NCBI GenBank assembly: GCA_022649665.1 | Contig: JALCOL010000004.1 | Coordinates: forward strand, 62,001-126,000 | Source: Enterococcaceae bacterium | Lineage (GTDB): Bacteria > Bacillota > Bacilli > Lactobacillales > Enterococcaceae | Direction: 5' to 3' | DNA: 64,000 nt | In this document: one piece after another, positions 1 through 9,384 of the stretch | Layout of the letters: each line of letters starts with the position of its first letter | Position numbering within the stretch: the stretch's first letter is position 1 | Notes under the pieces: model-generated | What the model was told of the DNA's origin: nothing | The model's database searches: none | The model's input: only the letters and a program-made list of their open reading frames with translations | Translations under genes and position numbers: made by a program

Positions 1-228
1 AGTACTTTTAAGATCACTATTTTAAAAGGCGACGATCCTCCGCGGCCGCCAGAACCGACACCGCCGAAGCCCTTCATCAATGAAAAAAAAGTTTTGACAT
101 CCAGTAATCTGCCTGCCACAGGAGAAACTGCCACACCGTCAGCAGCAATGACCGGCTGGCTATGTATCTTGTTCTCAGCCAGCGGCTATGTTTTTCAACG
201 GTGCCATAAAAAACGGGAGAGAAGATGA
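1..228 (+). CDS. C-terminal end of an LPxTG-anchored surface protein (partial)
   Basis: The reading frame is open from the first base and ends at TGA 226-228, so the 5' part lies outside the window. The 75 visible residues have a proline-rich stretch, the sortase motif LPATGE near residue 38, a hydrophobic segment (WLCILFSASGYVF) and a basic tail (KKRERR). This is the classical class A sortase sorting signal, so the protein is expected to be linked covalently to peptidoglycan. It lies 6 bp upstream of the DUF916 gene and is probably in the same surface operon. The N-terminal domains, and so the ligand or enzyme activity, cannot be seen. Confidence 0.85.
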   Translation, partial: STFKITILKGDDPPRPPEPTPPKPFINEKKVLTSSNLPATGETATPSAAMTGWLCILFSASGYVFQRCHKKRERR

Positions 229-234
229 GCTTTT

Positions 235-1269
235 ATGTCAAAAAAACAAAAAATCTTCGGCATTTTTACGCTATTTCTTGTGATTTTCTTCACTTGTTTA
301 AGCGGCAAAGCAGCTTCTGCAGCTGATAACAGTACGGTCGGCTTTCTAGTGACCCCAAAATACAGCGATACGCAGAAAAAAGAGAGCAGCTTCTTTGATT
401 TGCTGGTTGCTCCCGGAAGCCAGCAGACGATCGGGGTCACCGTAACCAATACGAGTCAAGAGGCAGCTGCTTACCATCTGCAAGTCATTCAGGCGAGTAC
501 CAATAAAAACGGGATCATCGATTATTCTGATCCAAAGGGACAATTTTCGGCATCGCGGCCGCTGGATTTAACGAAACAAGCTTCGTATGAAAAAGAGATC
601 CAGCTGTCTCCTAATGAATCTAAATTAGTACCGATCCAGCTGGAGATCCCGGCAACGCCTTTCAAAGGCGAGGTGCTTGGCGGAGTGAATGTCACCAAAG
701 AAATCCCAAAAAATAAAAAACAGCCGCAATTGGTCAATCAATACAGCTACGTGCTCGGACTTCGGTTGCGGGAAGGAGAAGAGAATGCTGAGCGTGCACT
801 TTCAGCGGGCAAAGCAAAACCAGAAGTCAGTTTCGGGAAAACAGGGGTCTCGGTTGCGATCAGCAACGACCGCGCCAATGCGATGGGGCATTTGCAAGTC
901 GACTCTACCCTAAAAAAAGATGGGCAAAAAATCACACAAGCGACATATAAGGAGCGCGAGATCGCGCCGAATTCCATTTATCCATATACGCTCAGCTGGG
1001 ATAAAAAAGATTATCAGCCGGGAAAGTATCAGCTGAACATCACGATCAAAGATGCGCAGGCTCATACGTGGACGTTCCAAAAAGCTTTTGTATTGTCAGC
1101 AGAAGAAGTGAAGAAGGTAAAAGAGCAAGCGATCCAGCCCCAGCCGCAAGCAGCACAAAACAATTGGATTTGGCTGATCATCGCGATCAGCGTGCTCATC
1201 ATTTTGGGGTTGATTTTGTATATTATCAAAATGAAAAGAGACAGCAGCGCGGGGAGAGAGTCCAAATGA
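235..1269 (+). CDS. DUF916/DUF3324 membrane-anchored WxL-interacting protein (CscA-like)
   Basis: The 344-residue product has a signal peptide (residues 1-30, ending SAA), a DUF916 domain (about 35-155, with the typical start VGFLVTPKYS), a DUF3324 domain (about 165-290) and one C-terminal transmembrane helix (about 311-333) followed by KMKRD. In this family the two extracellular domains face the cell wall, and the protein is thought to bind WxL proteins and peptidoglycan. A GGGAGAG ribosome site precedes ATG 235. The stop codon overlaps the next start (ATGA), which indicates translational coupling with the large WxL protein. It is more divergent from the DUF916 proteins at 9385 and 16131 than those two are from each other. 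Confidence 0.9.
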   Translation: MSKKQKIFGIFTLFLVIFFTCLSGKAASAADNSTVGFLVTPKYSDTQKKESSFFDLLVAPGSQQTIGVTVTNTSQEAAAYHLQVIQASTNKNGIIDYSDPKGQFSASRPLDLTKQASYEKEIQLSPNESKLVPIQLEIPATPFKGEVLGGVNVTKEIPKNKKQPQLVNQYSYVLGLRLREGEENAERALSAGKAKPEVSFGKTGVSVAISNDRANAMGHLQVDSTLKKDGQKITQATYKEREIAPNSIYPYTLSWDKKDYQPGKYQLNITIKDAQAHTWTFQKAFVLSAEEVKKVKEQAIQPQPQAAQNNWIWLIIAISVLIILGLILYIIKMKRDSSAGRESK

Positions 1270-3710
1270 AAACATATTTTGGCTACCTTGGATTGGGCCT
1301 GCTTTTCTTAGCGGGTCTGCTCTTTTCAACCACGCGTGCCTTGGCGGAAGTGCCGTCAAGTGCGGAGAGTACCAGCTCTTTACCCGCCACAACCGAGTCG
1401 AGCGCTGCCGTTCAGCCGGCCGGTGCGCAGACGAACGCGGTCGAAGTGTCTAGTTGGCAAGAATTTGTAAGCGCTTATAATGATAAAAATGTAACGAACA
1501 TTAAAGTGACGAATGATATCAGAAATGATAATCGAGCGTTCATTCAGGCGCGTGCGAATTCGATCGATATCGATGGCGGAAACCATGTCTTCGATATGCA
1601 ATACGCATCTCTCGGGATCGTGCCGTTTAATACTGGTCCCCAGACGTTTTCGGTGCATGACGTCAGCAAAGTCATTTCGAAACAAGCAACCGTTCAAGGG
1701 TTCATTAGTAACGGTCTCGACTGGGCGATGGGAAATTCCGGCTGGACGATCAATGTCGCGAACGTCTCAAGCGATCCGGGGATGCGTACGCGGCTGGTTA
1801 CTTCACTCGGATCACAATTGAATTTATCGGGGAATATTACTTGGTATACGGCGAGTGAAATGGCGCAAGTCAGCGGCGTCAAGATCACTGACAACGCAAA
1901 CGTCACTAGCTTTAAAGCGAATTCTCCTGAAGATCGGTCCTTTTTCTGGTTTGCGGATACGACCGGACTGGGAGTGGGTTCCAGAGAGTTTGTTGTTAGC
2001 AAAAATGCCAAAGCGAATTTTCGAATGACCGGCAGCGGCATCACTTATCCTGTGGTCTTTGCTTATTATGACCGGATCCATTTGGAAAAAGGAGCTGCCT
2101 ACAATGCAACGATGCCGGGAAATGCCTTTCGCGCAGATTATGGAAAGGGGAGTGATTTTATTGCGGATGGTGATAATAAAATCAACCTCACTTCTTTGTC
2201 TCAAGGGAAGGCGCCGGTTTATTTCAACGGGATCGATCCGCAAAAACAAAATGTATTCAGTGTGGGCCCCAATAGTGAATTGTATATTATCGCTGCAACA
2301 AATACTTCGCTGTTTCAAACGGGGATCGCTGATAATAAAAATCGCCAGGTCACGATCGATTCTCCTAAAATTCTCGATCTGAAAAATTACAGCGCTGGAC
2401 AATCGAGTTTGATCGCCGGGATCGCACCGGATAATTTAGGCTTATTCAAGATCACGAATGCGGAGATCAGTTTATGGAATCTTTCATCGAACGTGGATCA
2501 AGGACCAGACTATACGAGTCCGAAACTTTCGTACGTTGAACAAAACAGAGGAGTCGTAAGTTCCGATGATCAGATATTAGAAGGAATGTTTAAAACGACG
2601 CAGCAGCGCCGGATCTCCAGTCTGAGCCAAAAGCCGACGACCGAGTGGAACAGTATCACGGATGCCGATAAAAAAATCACCACCCGTGTAAAAATCGGCG
2701 AAGTGCCTGATGATAACGGAATGGATGAAAGCGGCAACATCCACTACATCCCGGTCTATGCTGCAAAAGGAGAGGCAATGGTCGATATCACCGATACACG
2801 CGGTAATCAGCATCGGACGATCCCGACTGATGAGAACGGATATGCTTCTTATGAGGCGGATGATTTTCAGCAAGCCGGGAAGATACTCTCTTCTTCTGCA
2901 ACGCGCGGATCTTGGGCACAAGACGCGCCGGTGGAGACGACAGTGATCGACATCACTCCGCCTGATCCTGCGCGAATCATCGGCAGCTTGAATCCCGGCA
3001 GCAGCACACTGTCAGGGACAGGGGAAGCTGGCAGCGATGTCACATTAACAGTAAATGATCAACTCACGGGCGTGAAAGGCCGCGTGGATGCGCAAGGGAA
3101 TTTTACGATCGATATTTCTCAGCTTTCTTTAAAAGAAAATGATATCGTTCAGATCTTTTTACAGGATCACAGCGGCAAGGCATCGATTGCCGACAGGCCT
3201 GCGACCAACAATGATGTCGGCAATATCGAGCCGAAAGACGAGCTGACTTTTCGCGACCGGATGTTTAAAGCGGCCACCCAAGTCAAAGTGCAAGGCGGAA
3301 CACTGGCTTTTGAAGTGCCGACAGCTTTAAATTTCGGCCAAAACATCAAATTATCTCCTGATTTGCTGAATCTAAAGGGAAGCCCGACCGGCACATTGAC
3401 AGTTTCAGATACGCGTGCCGCCAGCCAAAAAAGCGATTGGCAGCTGTCGCTAAGAGAAACGCAGCCATTGCTCGGAAACGGCGCGACGCTGGAATATACC
3501 AACCGTGCCGGTCAAGTGATCGTGATCAATGACCAAGACCAGCAAATCGAGCGTCACCAAACAGGGGATCCTGAAGAGGAGACGCTGTCAGCGGACTGGC
3601 AAACGGCGGACCATGGATTATTTTTAAAAATACCGCCAGAAGCGCAAAAAGTCGGCGACTATTCGGGCACGCTGATGTGGACTTTGTCGGATAAGCCAGC
3701 CGCAAATTAA
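1266..3710 (+). CDS. Large WxL-domain surface protein with pectate-lyase-like beta region (CscC-like)
   Basis: The start is placed at ATG 1266, which overlaps the upstream stop and follows GGGGAGAG. The frame is open further upstream, but only there does a signal peptide begin (MKTYFGYLGL to ALAE). The 814-residue protein has a Ser/Thr/Ala-rich linker, a long repetitive beta-rich region (about 60-430) resembling the pectate-lyase-like adhesive domain of WxL proteins, an Ig-like region (about 545-660) and a C-terminal WxL domain. That domain has its first motif WQL near residue 724 and its second at the end (GTLMWTLSD). WxL domains attach non-covalently to peptidoglycan. Function is probably adhesion or binding of polymeric substrates; no catalytic residues were identified. 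Confidence 0.85.
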   Translation: MKTYFGYLGLGLLFLAGLLFSTTRALAEVPSSAESTSSLPATTESSAAVQPAGAQTNAVEVSSWQEFVSAYNDKNVTNIKVTNDIRNDNRAFIQARANSIDIDGGNHVFDMQYASLGIVPFNTGPQTFSVHDVSKVISKQATVQGFISNGLDWAMGNSGWTINVANVSSDPGMRTRLVTSLGSQLNLSGNITWYTASEMAQVSGVKITDNANVTSFKANSPEDRSFFWFADTTGLGVGSREFVVSKNAKANFRMTGSGITYPVVFAYYDRIHLEKGAAYNATMPGNAFRADYGKGSDFIADGDNKINLTSLSQGKAPVYFNGIDPQKQNVFSVGPNSELYIIAATNTSLFQTGIADNKNRQVTIDSPKILDLKNYSAGQSSLIAGIAPDNLGLFKITNAEISLWNLSSNVDQGPDYTSPKLSYVEQNRGVVSSDDQILEGMFKTTQQRRISSLSQKPTTEWNSITDADKKITTRVKIGEVPDDNGMDESGNIHYIPVYAAKGEAMVDITDTRGNQHRTIPTDENGYASYEADDFQQAGKILSSSATRGSWAQDAPVETTVIDITPPDPARIIGSLNPGSSTLSGTGEAGSDVTLTVNDQLTGVKGRVDAQGNFTIDISQLSLKENDIVQIFLQDHSGKASIADRPATNNDVGNIEPKDELTFRDRMFKAATQVKVQGGTLAFEVPTALNFGQNIKLSPDLLNLKGSPTGTLTVSDTRAASQKSDWQLSLRETQPLLGNGATLEYTNRAGQVIVINDQDQQIERHQTGDPEEETLSADWQTADHGLFLKIPPEAQKVGDYSGTLMWTLSDKPAAN

Positions 3711-3727
3711 TACTTTTTTAGGGAGTA

Positions 3728-3744
3728 ATGCTCGTTAGGAGCAT
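3728..3744 (+). other. Small intergenic hairpin between two WxL genes
   Basis: ATGCTC and GAGCAT form a perfect 6-bp stem around the 5-nt loop GTTAG, 28 bp before the next start codon. There is no T-run, so it is not a terminator. It may mark mRNA processing or stability control inside the operon. Confidence 0.3.
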
Positions 3745-3771
3745 AGCCAAATAATCGAGGAGGAATCAATC

Positions 3772-4362
3772 ATGAAACGATCGATAGTAATCACCGCAAC
3801 AACAGCACTTGGCTTATTAGGAGTTTTGGCGCTTGGCACAACGGTCCATGCTACAGAAGTTCCAAGTGAATCAAAAGATACCAACACGCAGGTAAAAATC
3901 ATTGATAGTCCGGACCCGGATCCCGCTGTTTTAAAACTGGTCCATGTTCCGGAGGAGTATAATTTTGAAACGAAATTGAATGCGGACGGCAATTATCAGA
4001 TCGATGGCGGCGTTGCTAAGGACGACCGGAATATCACCGTATTTAATGATAAAGCGGCGCAAGATTGGTCTGTGAAAGCTTCGCTCGCGAGTGACCTTCT
4101 GCTTACCGACAGCGGTAAAAAAGCGACGGTGACCGAATTCAAAATCAATGGCCAATCACTGATGGGGCAAAGTGCGAATCAAATCGTGCATAAAGCGGAA
4201 GCAACGAAAACGATTGCCAACAACACCGGGAACATTTCAAAAGCAATCACGGATGAAGGACTGAGTGTTACTTTCAATAATGAAAAACACGACTTAAAAG
4301 CCGGCGATATCTTGACCGGGACGATCCATTACCAACTTTACAACACGCCTGACGCAAAATAA
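3772..4362 (+). CDS. Small WxL-like secreted protein (CscB-like)
   Basis: This 196-residue protein has a signal peptide (MKRSIVITAT to VHAT) and one WxL-type domain filling the rest. The first motif reads WSV near residue 99. The second, near the C-terminus, reads HYQL with tyrosine where the family usually has tryptophan, so the pair is degenerate. A strong CGAGGAGGAA site precedes ATG 3772. It is the last gene of the first surface operon and is followed by a terminator at 4420. Its expected role is a non-covalently bound cell-wall component working with the large WxL and DUF916 proteins; this is inferred from family and context. Confidence 0.8.
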   Translation: MKRSIVITATTALGLLGVLALGTTVHATEVPSESKDTNTQVKIIDSPDPDPAVLKLVHVPEEYNFETKLNADGNYQIDGGVAKDDRNITVFNDKAAQDWSVKASLASDLLLTDSGKKATVTEFKINGQSLMGQSANQIVHKAEATKTIANNTGNISKAITDEGLSVTFNNEKHDLKAGDILTGTIHYQLYNTPDAK

Positions 4363-4419
4363 TGAGCGGATCCAGATCTGAAGAAGCTGCTTTTGACACA
4401 TGGTTTCATTCGGATATCT

Positions 4420-4454
4420 GAGCTGTGACAAAACTTATGTCACAGCTCTTTTTT
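4420..4454 (+). terminator. Rho-independent terminator of the first WxL operon
   Basis: A 10-bp stem (GAGCTGTGAC with GTCACAGCTC) is followed by six T residues. It lies between the convergent WxL operon and regulator gene. Confidence 0.85.
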
Positions 4455-4481
4455 GTTGGGATCGTTATTCTCTAACAACTT

Positions 4482-5972
4482 TCAGCATGATTCCGCGAAC
4501 TTGCGCGCGATGATCGCGTCATAGGTGGAAATGATCTTGTCAAAGTCTTCGATCGTCGGATGGGAGTGAACCGAAACGATTGGGCGGTTCGGCAGCTCGA
4601 CTGCTGATAAATTCGTGATCAACAAATCAAAGTGAGTACAGACATCAGCGAGTTCTGCAATCGTGTTTGCGGAAACCAGCTGCAGATCCAAACGAGATTT
4701 CAAGTGATAAGAAAGCTCATTCAGTACGAAATGATTGTGGTCCAAACTGGTATTGAAAAATATCCCGGTGCTGATTTTCGGAATTTTTTTCTCCAGTTGG
4801 GCAGCTAACCCCTCCCAGGAGGTGATCAGCAGAAAGAGCAAGGATTCGATCACCGAATCATCCAGATAAATATCGAGCGGCTGTTTTGTTAAAAAGAGCG
4901 TCAGCTGTTGCTTCGTCCGCAGAATGAATGGGGCACAATATGTATTTAGATTCGCTAAAAACTCTTGATCAGGGTTATAGAGGATTTTGGTAGATCCCGC
5001 GATATAACTTGTTGAATTATAAAGGGTCAGCAAGAGCTGCTCTTCATTTGGGAGAAACAGTCCCTCATTACGCTTGATCGCTGAAACACAGGCAAGAAGC
5101 GCCGTTCGTATTTTCGCAGTTTCCGGATCTTGTAAAGCTTTTTCAGCTAAGTCGGCAGCGGACCAAGCGTAGCGCTGGTTGAAGAAACAGTAAAATAGAT
5201 GATAAAGGCTCTTTTTTGAGCAGTCTATTTCGTAGTAGGCGGTGATTTTTTTTCGGATCATTTGGCTGGGGATAAAGGAGACATGGGCAAGTGAAGAGGC
5301 GTCTGCATCCAAAAGATGCCCTTTTTTTATGCGGTGCAAACTGATAAACAGCATTGTGCGGACTTTATTAAAATAGGCATAAACTTCACGTTTTGGCGTT
5401 TTCAGCTGCGGAAATGCCGCAAAAAATTCGGCAAGCAGGGCATCGATCAGCTGCAGCTCTTGTTTCGAGATCAAGCCGTCAAGAATGCTGTATTTTTCGA
5501 TCAAATAACTGTAATAAAAGAAGTAGATTCTTTTTTCATCGCCGACAAGGTCCAGTTTGCGCGGATCGATTTCAAAATGATGTGCGCGCAAGATCCGATT
5601 GATCGCTTTGATCTTTCTTTTCAGAGTCGACGGACTGAGGAAGATCTTTTCAGCCAGTGAGGCAATGCTCCTGTATTCATGAAGAAAAATTTCTTCCAAG
5701 ATCGTAAACTGTACGGATTGTTTGTAAACTGCCGAATAGATCGCCAGTGCACTATGAGCCGGGCCGCAAGTCAGATGGATGCCTTGCTGACGGCTGCGCT
5801 CGATTTTGGCAGGCGCGATATATTCATTGATTTCTCCGAGCTGTTGGCGAATCGTCCTGGGTGGAATATTCAATTCATTTGATAATTCGCCGATCGTTAT
5901 CCACTGATGATGAAGCAAAAAATCGATGATCCGAAAGTGGCGCAGCAGATTTTTCTCTAACAGTCTTTCCAT
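4482..5972 (-). CDS. Mga/AtxA-family transcriptional regulator, copy 1
   Basis: The product has 496 residues from the ATG at 5972, chosen because AGGAGG sits just upstream and the paralogue at 10469-12007 starts with the same residues (MERLLE). The N-terminus carries a winged helix-turn-helix (about 8-55, ITIGELSNELNIPPRTIRQ) and a second Mga-type HTH (about 80-125). The middle is helical and PRD-like. The C-terminal 90 residues resemble an EIIB-like fold (FDLLITNLSAVELPN). Regulators of this class respond to PTS phosphorylation or metabolic state and activate surface-protein operons. It is divergent from the WxL operon starting at 6163, its most likely target, and may also control itself through the palindrome at 5986-6009. 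Confidence 0.85.
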   Translation of the reverse strand: MERLLEKNLLRHFRIIDFLLHHQWITIGELSNELNIPPRTIRQQLGEINEYIAPAKIERSRQQGIHLTCGPAHSALAIYSAVYKQSVQFTILEEIFLHEYRSIASLAEKIFLSPSTLKRKIKAINRILRAHHFEIDPRKLDLVGDEKRIYFFYYSYLIEKYSILDGLISKQELQLIDALLAEFFAAFPQLKTPKREVYAYFNKVRTMLFISLHRIKKGHLLDADASSLAHVSFIPSQMIRKKITAYYEIDCSKKSLYHLFYCFFNQRYAWSAADLAEKALQDPETAKIRTALLACVSAIKRNEGLFLPNEEQLLLTLYNSTSYIAGSTKILYNPDQEFLANLNTYCAPFILRTKQQLTLFLTKQPLDIYLDDSVIESLLFLLITSWEGLAAQLEKKIPKISTGIFFNTSLDHNHFVLNELSYHLKSRLDLQLVSANTIAELADVCTHFDLLITNLSAVELPNRPIVSVHSHPTIEDFDKIISTYDAIIARKFAESC

Positions 5973-5985
5973 ATTTTTTCCTCCT

Positions 5986-6009
5986 TTTTTGCCTAACGTT
6001 AGGCAAAAA
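5986..6009. promoter_or_regulatory. Perfect 24-bp palindrome upstream of regulator copy 1
   Basis: TTTTTGCCTA, ACGT, TAGGCAAAAA: two 10-bp arms around a self-complementary 4-nt centre. It lies immediately upstream of the AGGAGG site of the leftward regulator and about 155 bp before the rightward WxL operon start. The same arms with the same 4-nt spacing occur at 12025-12048 before the paralogous regulator, which argues for a protein-binding site, probably autoregulatory. Confidence 0.7.
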
Positions 6010-6162
6010 GTGAACAGCTGCTTAATAAAAAGGGGACTATAATAATTATCAGAGGTCAATGATAATGGCTGTTAGATAAGTATTGATATCAGCGGCTGAA
6101 AGAAAAAAACATTTTGACCAAGCGTGAGGGTAGATGTTCAGAAAGATCGGAGGGGGGAGCTG

Positions 6163-8076
6163 ATGGGACAAAAAACAAAACCGTATTTGTTTATTATAGT
6201 GGCAATCTTGGGGATTATCGCGACCGGATTATGGGCACCGGTTACGGTAAAAGCGTCGAATAATGTCGAAGAGGCGGCTAAGCTGGCTTATGACCAGACG
6301 CGCGAAGGATGGGGGAAATTTACGGCGCAGCTTACTGGCAAAGAGCTGGGCGGACAAGTCGGTGATCAAATGGTCGCGACACTCGATGCGCGCGGCTCAG
6401 TCAATTATTGGCAAAGGGATATTTACCGGTTTTCTGGAATGCATGATCTAGTATTGACAAGCGCTGAATCAGCAGATCCGGCGATCGTCCAGGCAGAAGT
6501 GAGCAGCGAACAGAAACAGCTCTTATTGACTAGGGGAGCGAGCAAAAAGGCTGACGACACGGTCGATATCAAGGTCACTTATTACGTAGACTGCCAGTAC
6601 ACTTATCAAATGGAAGTCAACCATTATTGGATCGACTCGAACAATTCTGCGGGCAGCACGAAGTCTTATACCGAAACGATCTCAGTGAAACTTTCGAAAC
6701 TGCTAGATCCCGGAGTCATCACTACGCAAGACGCTGCGTACACATTAGGGGAACGATGGGACAGTGCAGCACAGCAAAGATCATTCAAATCGGCGGCGGA
6801 GGCGGATGGACGTGGAATACCTTTTGATGACAAAAGAATGGTTCCTGTGATCCCCAAATCGATCAATGACGCGATCCATAATGAGCGGATCGATACGATC
6901 TTCGCGGATAAAGTCACGTGGACATTTCATTCGGAAACGGGGATCGTGCAATCGACCAGCAATGCAACTGCGAATTTTGGGAATACGATTATTTTGCATG
7001 GTTTGGATATGGGATCCACTTATGATGCTGCGGGGGCATTTGCATTGATCAATGAAAACAATCAGCTGAAGATCATCGCGACGTCAGGGGAAAGAAACGT
7101 GGATCTTCCGCTTCATATCGGTTTTATGGGGGTGTTTTATACAGGGATCGCACATCTTGATATGTCCAACGATGTTGCGAAAGATCTGACCAATATTTCT
7201 GTCAAAAATTATCAGTGGGCGAGCGGCGATATACTCAAACAGCATTTTCTGGATCTTTGGGGAAATCAGCGTGTCGAAGCCGTGCAAGCCGGCGACATCA
7301 TCAAAGCCGAAAATGTTGATGGAAATATCGGCTATACTCAAGACTCGATTTATCATGGGATCGATCAGCTAAAGAATAATAAGGAGCTCTTTTTTGAAAT
7401 AACTCATCAAGGTTACGAGCCGCTGGCGATCAACCAGCTAACGCCTAAAGCACTGAGCGTTGGTTACGGTGCGACACATGCAGCGATCGACCGTCTCTTG
7501 GCAAACGCGATCGATACTGCCGGCAATCAGAAGATCACCGTCGAAAAATTTACCGAGTATCCAGATACAACGGCTGCGGGGCAAACGACTGCCAAAGTAT
7601 TGGTTTCTGAGAAATTGCAATCAGGGAAAAAGGCAATGTATATCTATGAAGTGCCGGTGACTGTCGAACAAGGCAGTTTGCAATTTGATACGATTCCCGC
7701 GCGAGTCGACTTTGGACAAGTGCCGCTGGGAAGCCGCCAAAAATTATTTTGGCCAAAAGATCAAGCGGTCGTTGTCGCAAACGATCGTGATTCAGCAGAT
7801 GGCTGGGCAGTCGAAACAGCACTGAAAGACAGTAAAAACAGTGATTTTCCAAACTATGTCAAATGGATCGATCAGAAAGATCATTCGGAAAAAAATTTAA
7901 ACGAAGTCAGTGAAATTTATCAGAGCACTAACAAAGGAAAAACAGCGATCACTGCTTCATGGGGTGCGGAGCACGCGGGAATCGTCATCGACTATTCGAC
8001 CGTTGAAGCTCTCCGCAGCGATGAAGCAACGATCGAATGGAAGCTTGTTTCAACCAGTAAGGGGGTGACGCCTTGA
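6163..8076 (+). CDS. Large modular WxL-domain surface protein, cassette copy 1
   Basis: ATG 6163 follows AGGGGGGAG and opens a signal peptide (PYLFIIVAILGIIATGLW to VKAS); an upstream in-frame GTG at 6124 has no such support. The 637-residue protein has a unique N-terminal domain (about 30-185), one copy of the roughly 322-residue module that is doubled in the paralogue at 12320, and a C-terminal WxL domain. The WxL motifs are GWAV and EWKL. The module ends in a beta-rich stretch (PDTTAAGQTTAKVLV) like the Ig-like domains of Gram-positive surface proteins. No catalytic signature was recognised. A TATAAT at 6038-6043 could be its -10 box, but no convincing -35 is visible. Confidence 0.85.
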   Translation: MGQKTKPYLFIIVAILGIIATGLWAPVTVKASNNVEEAAKLAYDQTREGWGKFTAQLTGKELGGQVGDQMVATLDARGSVNYWQRDIYRFSGMHDLVLTSAESADPAIVQAEVSSEQKQLLLTRGASKKADDTVDIKVTYYVDCQYTYQMEVNHYWIDSNNSAGSTKSYTETISVKLSKLLDPGVITTQDAAYTLGERWDSAAQQRSFKSAAEADGRGIPFDDKRMVPVIPKSINDAIHNERIDTIFADKVTWTFHSETGIVQSTSNATANFGNTIILHGLDMGSTYDAAGAFALINENNQLKIIATSGERNVDLPLHIGFMGVFYTGIAHLDMSNDVAKDLTNISVKNYQWASGDILKQHFLDLWGNQRVEAVQAGDIIKAENVDGNIGYTQDSIYHGIDQLKNNKELFFEITHQGYEPLAINQLTPKALSVGYGATHAAIDRLLANAIDTAGNQKITVEKFTEYPDTTAAGQTTAKVLVSEKLQSGKKAMYIYEVPVTVEQGSLQFDTIPARVDFGQVPLGSRQKLFWPKDQAVVVANDRDSADGWAVETALKDSKNSDFPNYVKWIDQKDHSEKNLNEVSEIYQSTNKGKTAITASWGAEHAGIVIDYSTVEALRSDEATIEWKLVSTSKGVTP

Positions 8077-8384
8077 TGAGGAAAGAGATCCGAATTTTCC
8101 TCTGTGTGCTCAGTATTCTTTTTATCATCAACAAGATGCAAATGGTTGCACTGGCAGCTGAATCAGAAGTGCACGGAGAATTGATCCAACAATCAACGGA
8201 AAAGGAAAAAAACGCGAACGCGGTCAAAAAAAATCCGGCAGATGCAAAGCCTTCAACCGGTCACTTGATGCAAACCGGTGAAGAACTTTTCAGCAGCAGG
8301 ATCCTCAGTTTTGCAGGTTTTTCGCTTCTGATCCTAGTGATTCTGCTCGTCAGCAAACGGCGGAAAGGAGCGAATGATGGGTGA
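8076..8384 (+). CDS. Very small cell-wall protein with non-canonical LMQTGE sorting motif (CscD-like)
   Basis: The ATG at 8076 overlaps the stop of the previous gene (TGATG), and GGGGGTG lies upstream. The 102-residue product has a signal peptide (about 1-28), a short charged Lys/Asn/Ala-rich linker, the motif LMQTGE near residue 67, a hydrophobic helix (ILSFAGFSLLILVILLV) and the basic tail SKRRK. The layout is that of a sortase substrate, but methionine replaces the proline of LPxTG. The paralogue at 14815 has the same LMQTGE, so it is conserved rather than a random change. In csc clusters the small LPxTG-type protein is thought to anchor the WxL complex. Confidence 0.85.
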   Translation: MRKEIRIFLCVLSILFIINKMQMVALAAESEVHGELIQQSTEKEKNANAVKKNPADAKPSTGHLMQTGEELFSSRILSFAGFSLLILVILLVSKRRKGANDG

Positions 8385-8859
8385 AAAAATAATCAGGGCA
8401 GGAGTGCTTTTCGCAAGTTTATTTTTCTTATTGCTCCCGGAAGCGGCGGCAAGTAGTGCGGGACAAACGACACAAGTGCGGGGCGAAATCATTTCCGGCG
8501 ACTTTTCACTGTCACCGCCGAATGATCTGGGATTCAAAGTCCAATTGGCGGGGAAAACGATCACGAAAGACATCGGCACGATCCAAACGATCGTGACTGA
8601 TTTCCGCGGCATCGCAGAAGGCTGGAAACTCACTGTCGCCTCACCGAATTATGCACAGTATAAAGATCAGTTTGCTTTAGTCTTGAACGGTGATGAAGTA
8701 ACCGCAGCAAGCCGGCCGGTCATCGTTCAAAAAGATCAGAGTCAAAGAAAAGAATGCAAGGTCCAGGCGGCAGTGATCGTGTCTTCGCAGGCTCAAGCGG
8801 GAAAATATACGGCACAGCTGGAGTGGAATTTGCAGCCGGAAAATGCAATTCAAAATTAA
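8377..8859 (+). CDS. Small WxL-domain secreted protein, first of the pair, cassette copy 1
   Basis: AAAGGAG is placed best for ATG 8377; an adjacent in-frame ATG at 8374 is possible. The start overlaps the end of the LMQTG gene by 8 bp. The roughly 160-residue protein has a signal peptide ending near AAASS and then a single WxL domain: first motif GWKL (near residue 85) after the conserved TDFRGIAEG stretch, second motif LEWNLQP near the end. The SLSPPNDLGFKVQL segment is shared with the paralogue at 15098. It is expected to bind peptidoglycan non-covalently as part of a surface complex with its operon partners. Confidence 0.88.
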   Translation: MGEKIIRAGVLFASLFFLLLPEAAASSAGQTTQVRGEIISGDFSLSPPNDLGFKVQLAGKTITKDIGTIQTIVTDFRGIAEGWKLTVASPNYAQYKDQFALVLNGDEVTAASRPVIVQKDQSQRKECKVQAAVIVSSQAQAGKYTAQLEWNLQPENAIQN

Positions 8860-8870
8860 AAGGAGAATTC

Positions 8871-9365
8871 ATGATGAAAAAACAAACAGCAACGATACTA
8901 TTTATTGGCGGAATCATGTTGGGAACAGCTTTTGCATGCGGAAGACCAGCACAAGCTGCTGACACGTTGAATGGGCAAACGACGGTTTCGGCGGGAACGA
9001 CTGCAGGCGACGTGACGCTTGCGATCGGTTCTACCTTGGATTTCGGAAGTCAGCCGCTGTCGCCGACGATCGATTTCGGCGCAAAAGAACTCACTTACAA
9101 AGTGACTGATTATTCTGGCGATACGAAAGGATATACGCTGCAAGCCAAAGTAGAGACCGAAGATCAGAACCGGACCCTCGAAATCAATGGAAAAGTCGTC
9201 GATGCTGCCTCAGCAGCGACGGTTCATGATAAAAAGACGAATATCTTCGGTGAAAATGCTGCGGAAACACTGCCGGTCACCTTAAAGTATACGCACATTA
9301 CTGAAAAGAAAACGCTGAGTTTTGTAGTTGATTGGACGCTGGTCAAAGGAAAAGTTCAGGCGTGA
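8871..9365 (+). CDS. Small WxL-like secreted protein, second of the pair, cassette copy 1
   Basis: AAAAGGAGAA precedes ATG 8871, 11 bp after the previous stop. The 164-residue protein has a signal peptide (to about AQAA) and a WxL-type domain with the repeated IDFG motif (LDFG, TIDFG). The first motif has tyrosine instead of tryptophan (GYTL), while the second is a normal VDWTL. The same substitution is present in the paralogue at 15601, so this is a distinct subfamily of WxL proteins. Its role is presumably structural at the cell surface. Confidence 0.85.
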   Translation: MMKKQTATILFIGGIMLGTAFACGRPAQAADTLNGQTTVSAGTTAGDVTLAIGSTLDFGSQPLSPTIDFGAKELTYKVTDYSGDTKGYTLQAKVETEDQNRTLEINGKVVDAASAATVHDKKTNIFGENAAETLPVTLKYTHITEKKTLSFVVDWTLVKGKVQA

Positions 9366-9384
9366 ACTTCCGCAGGAGCCGTTT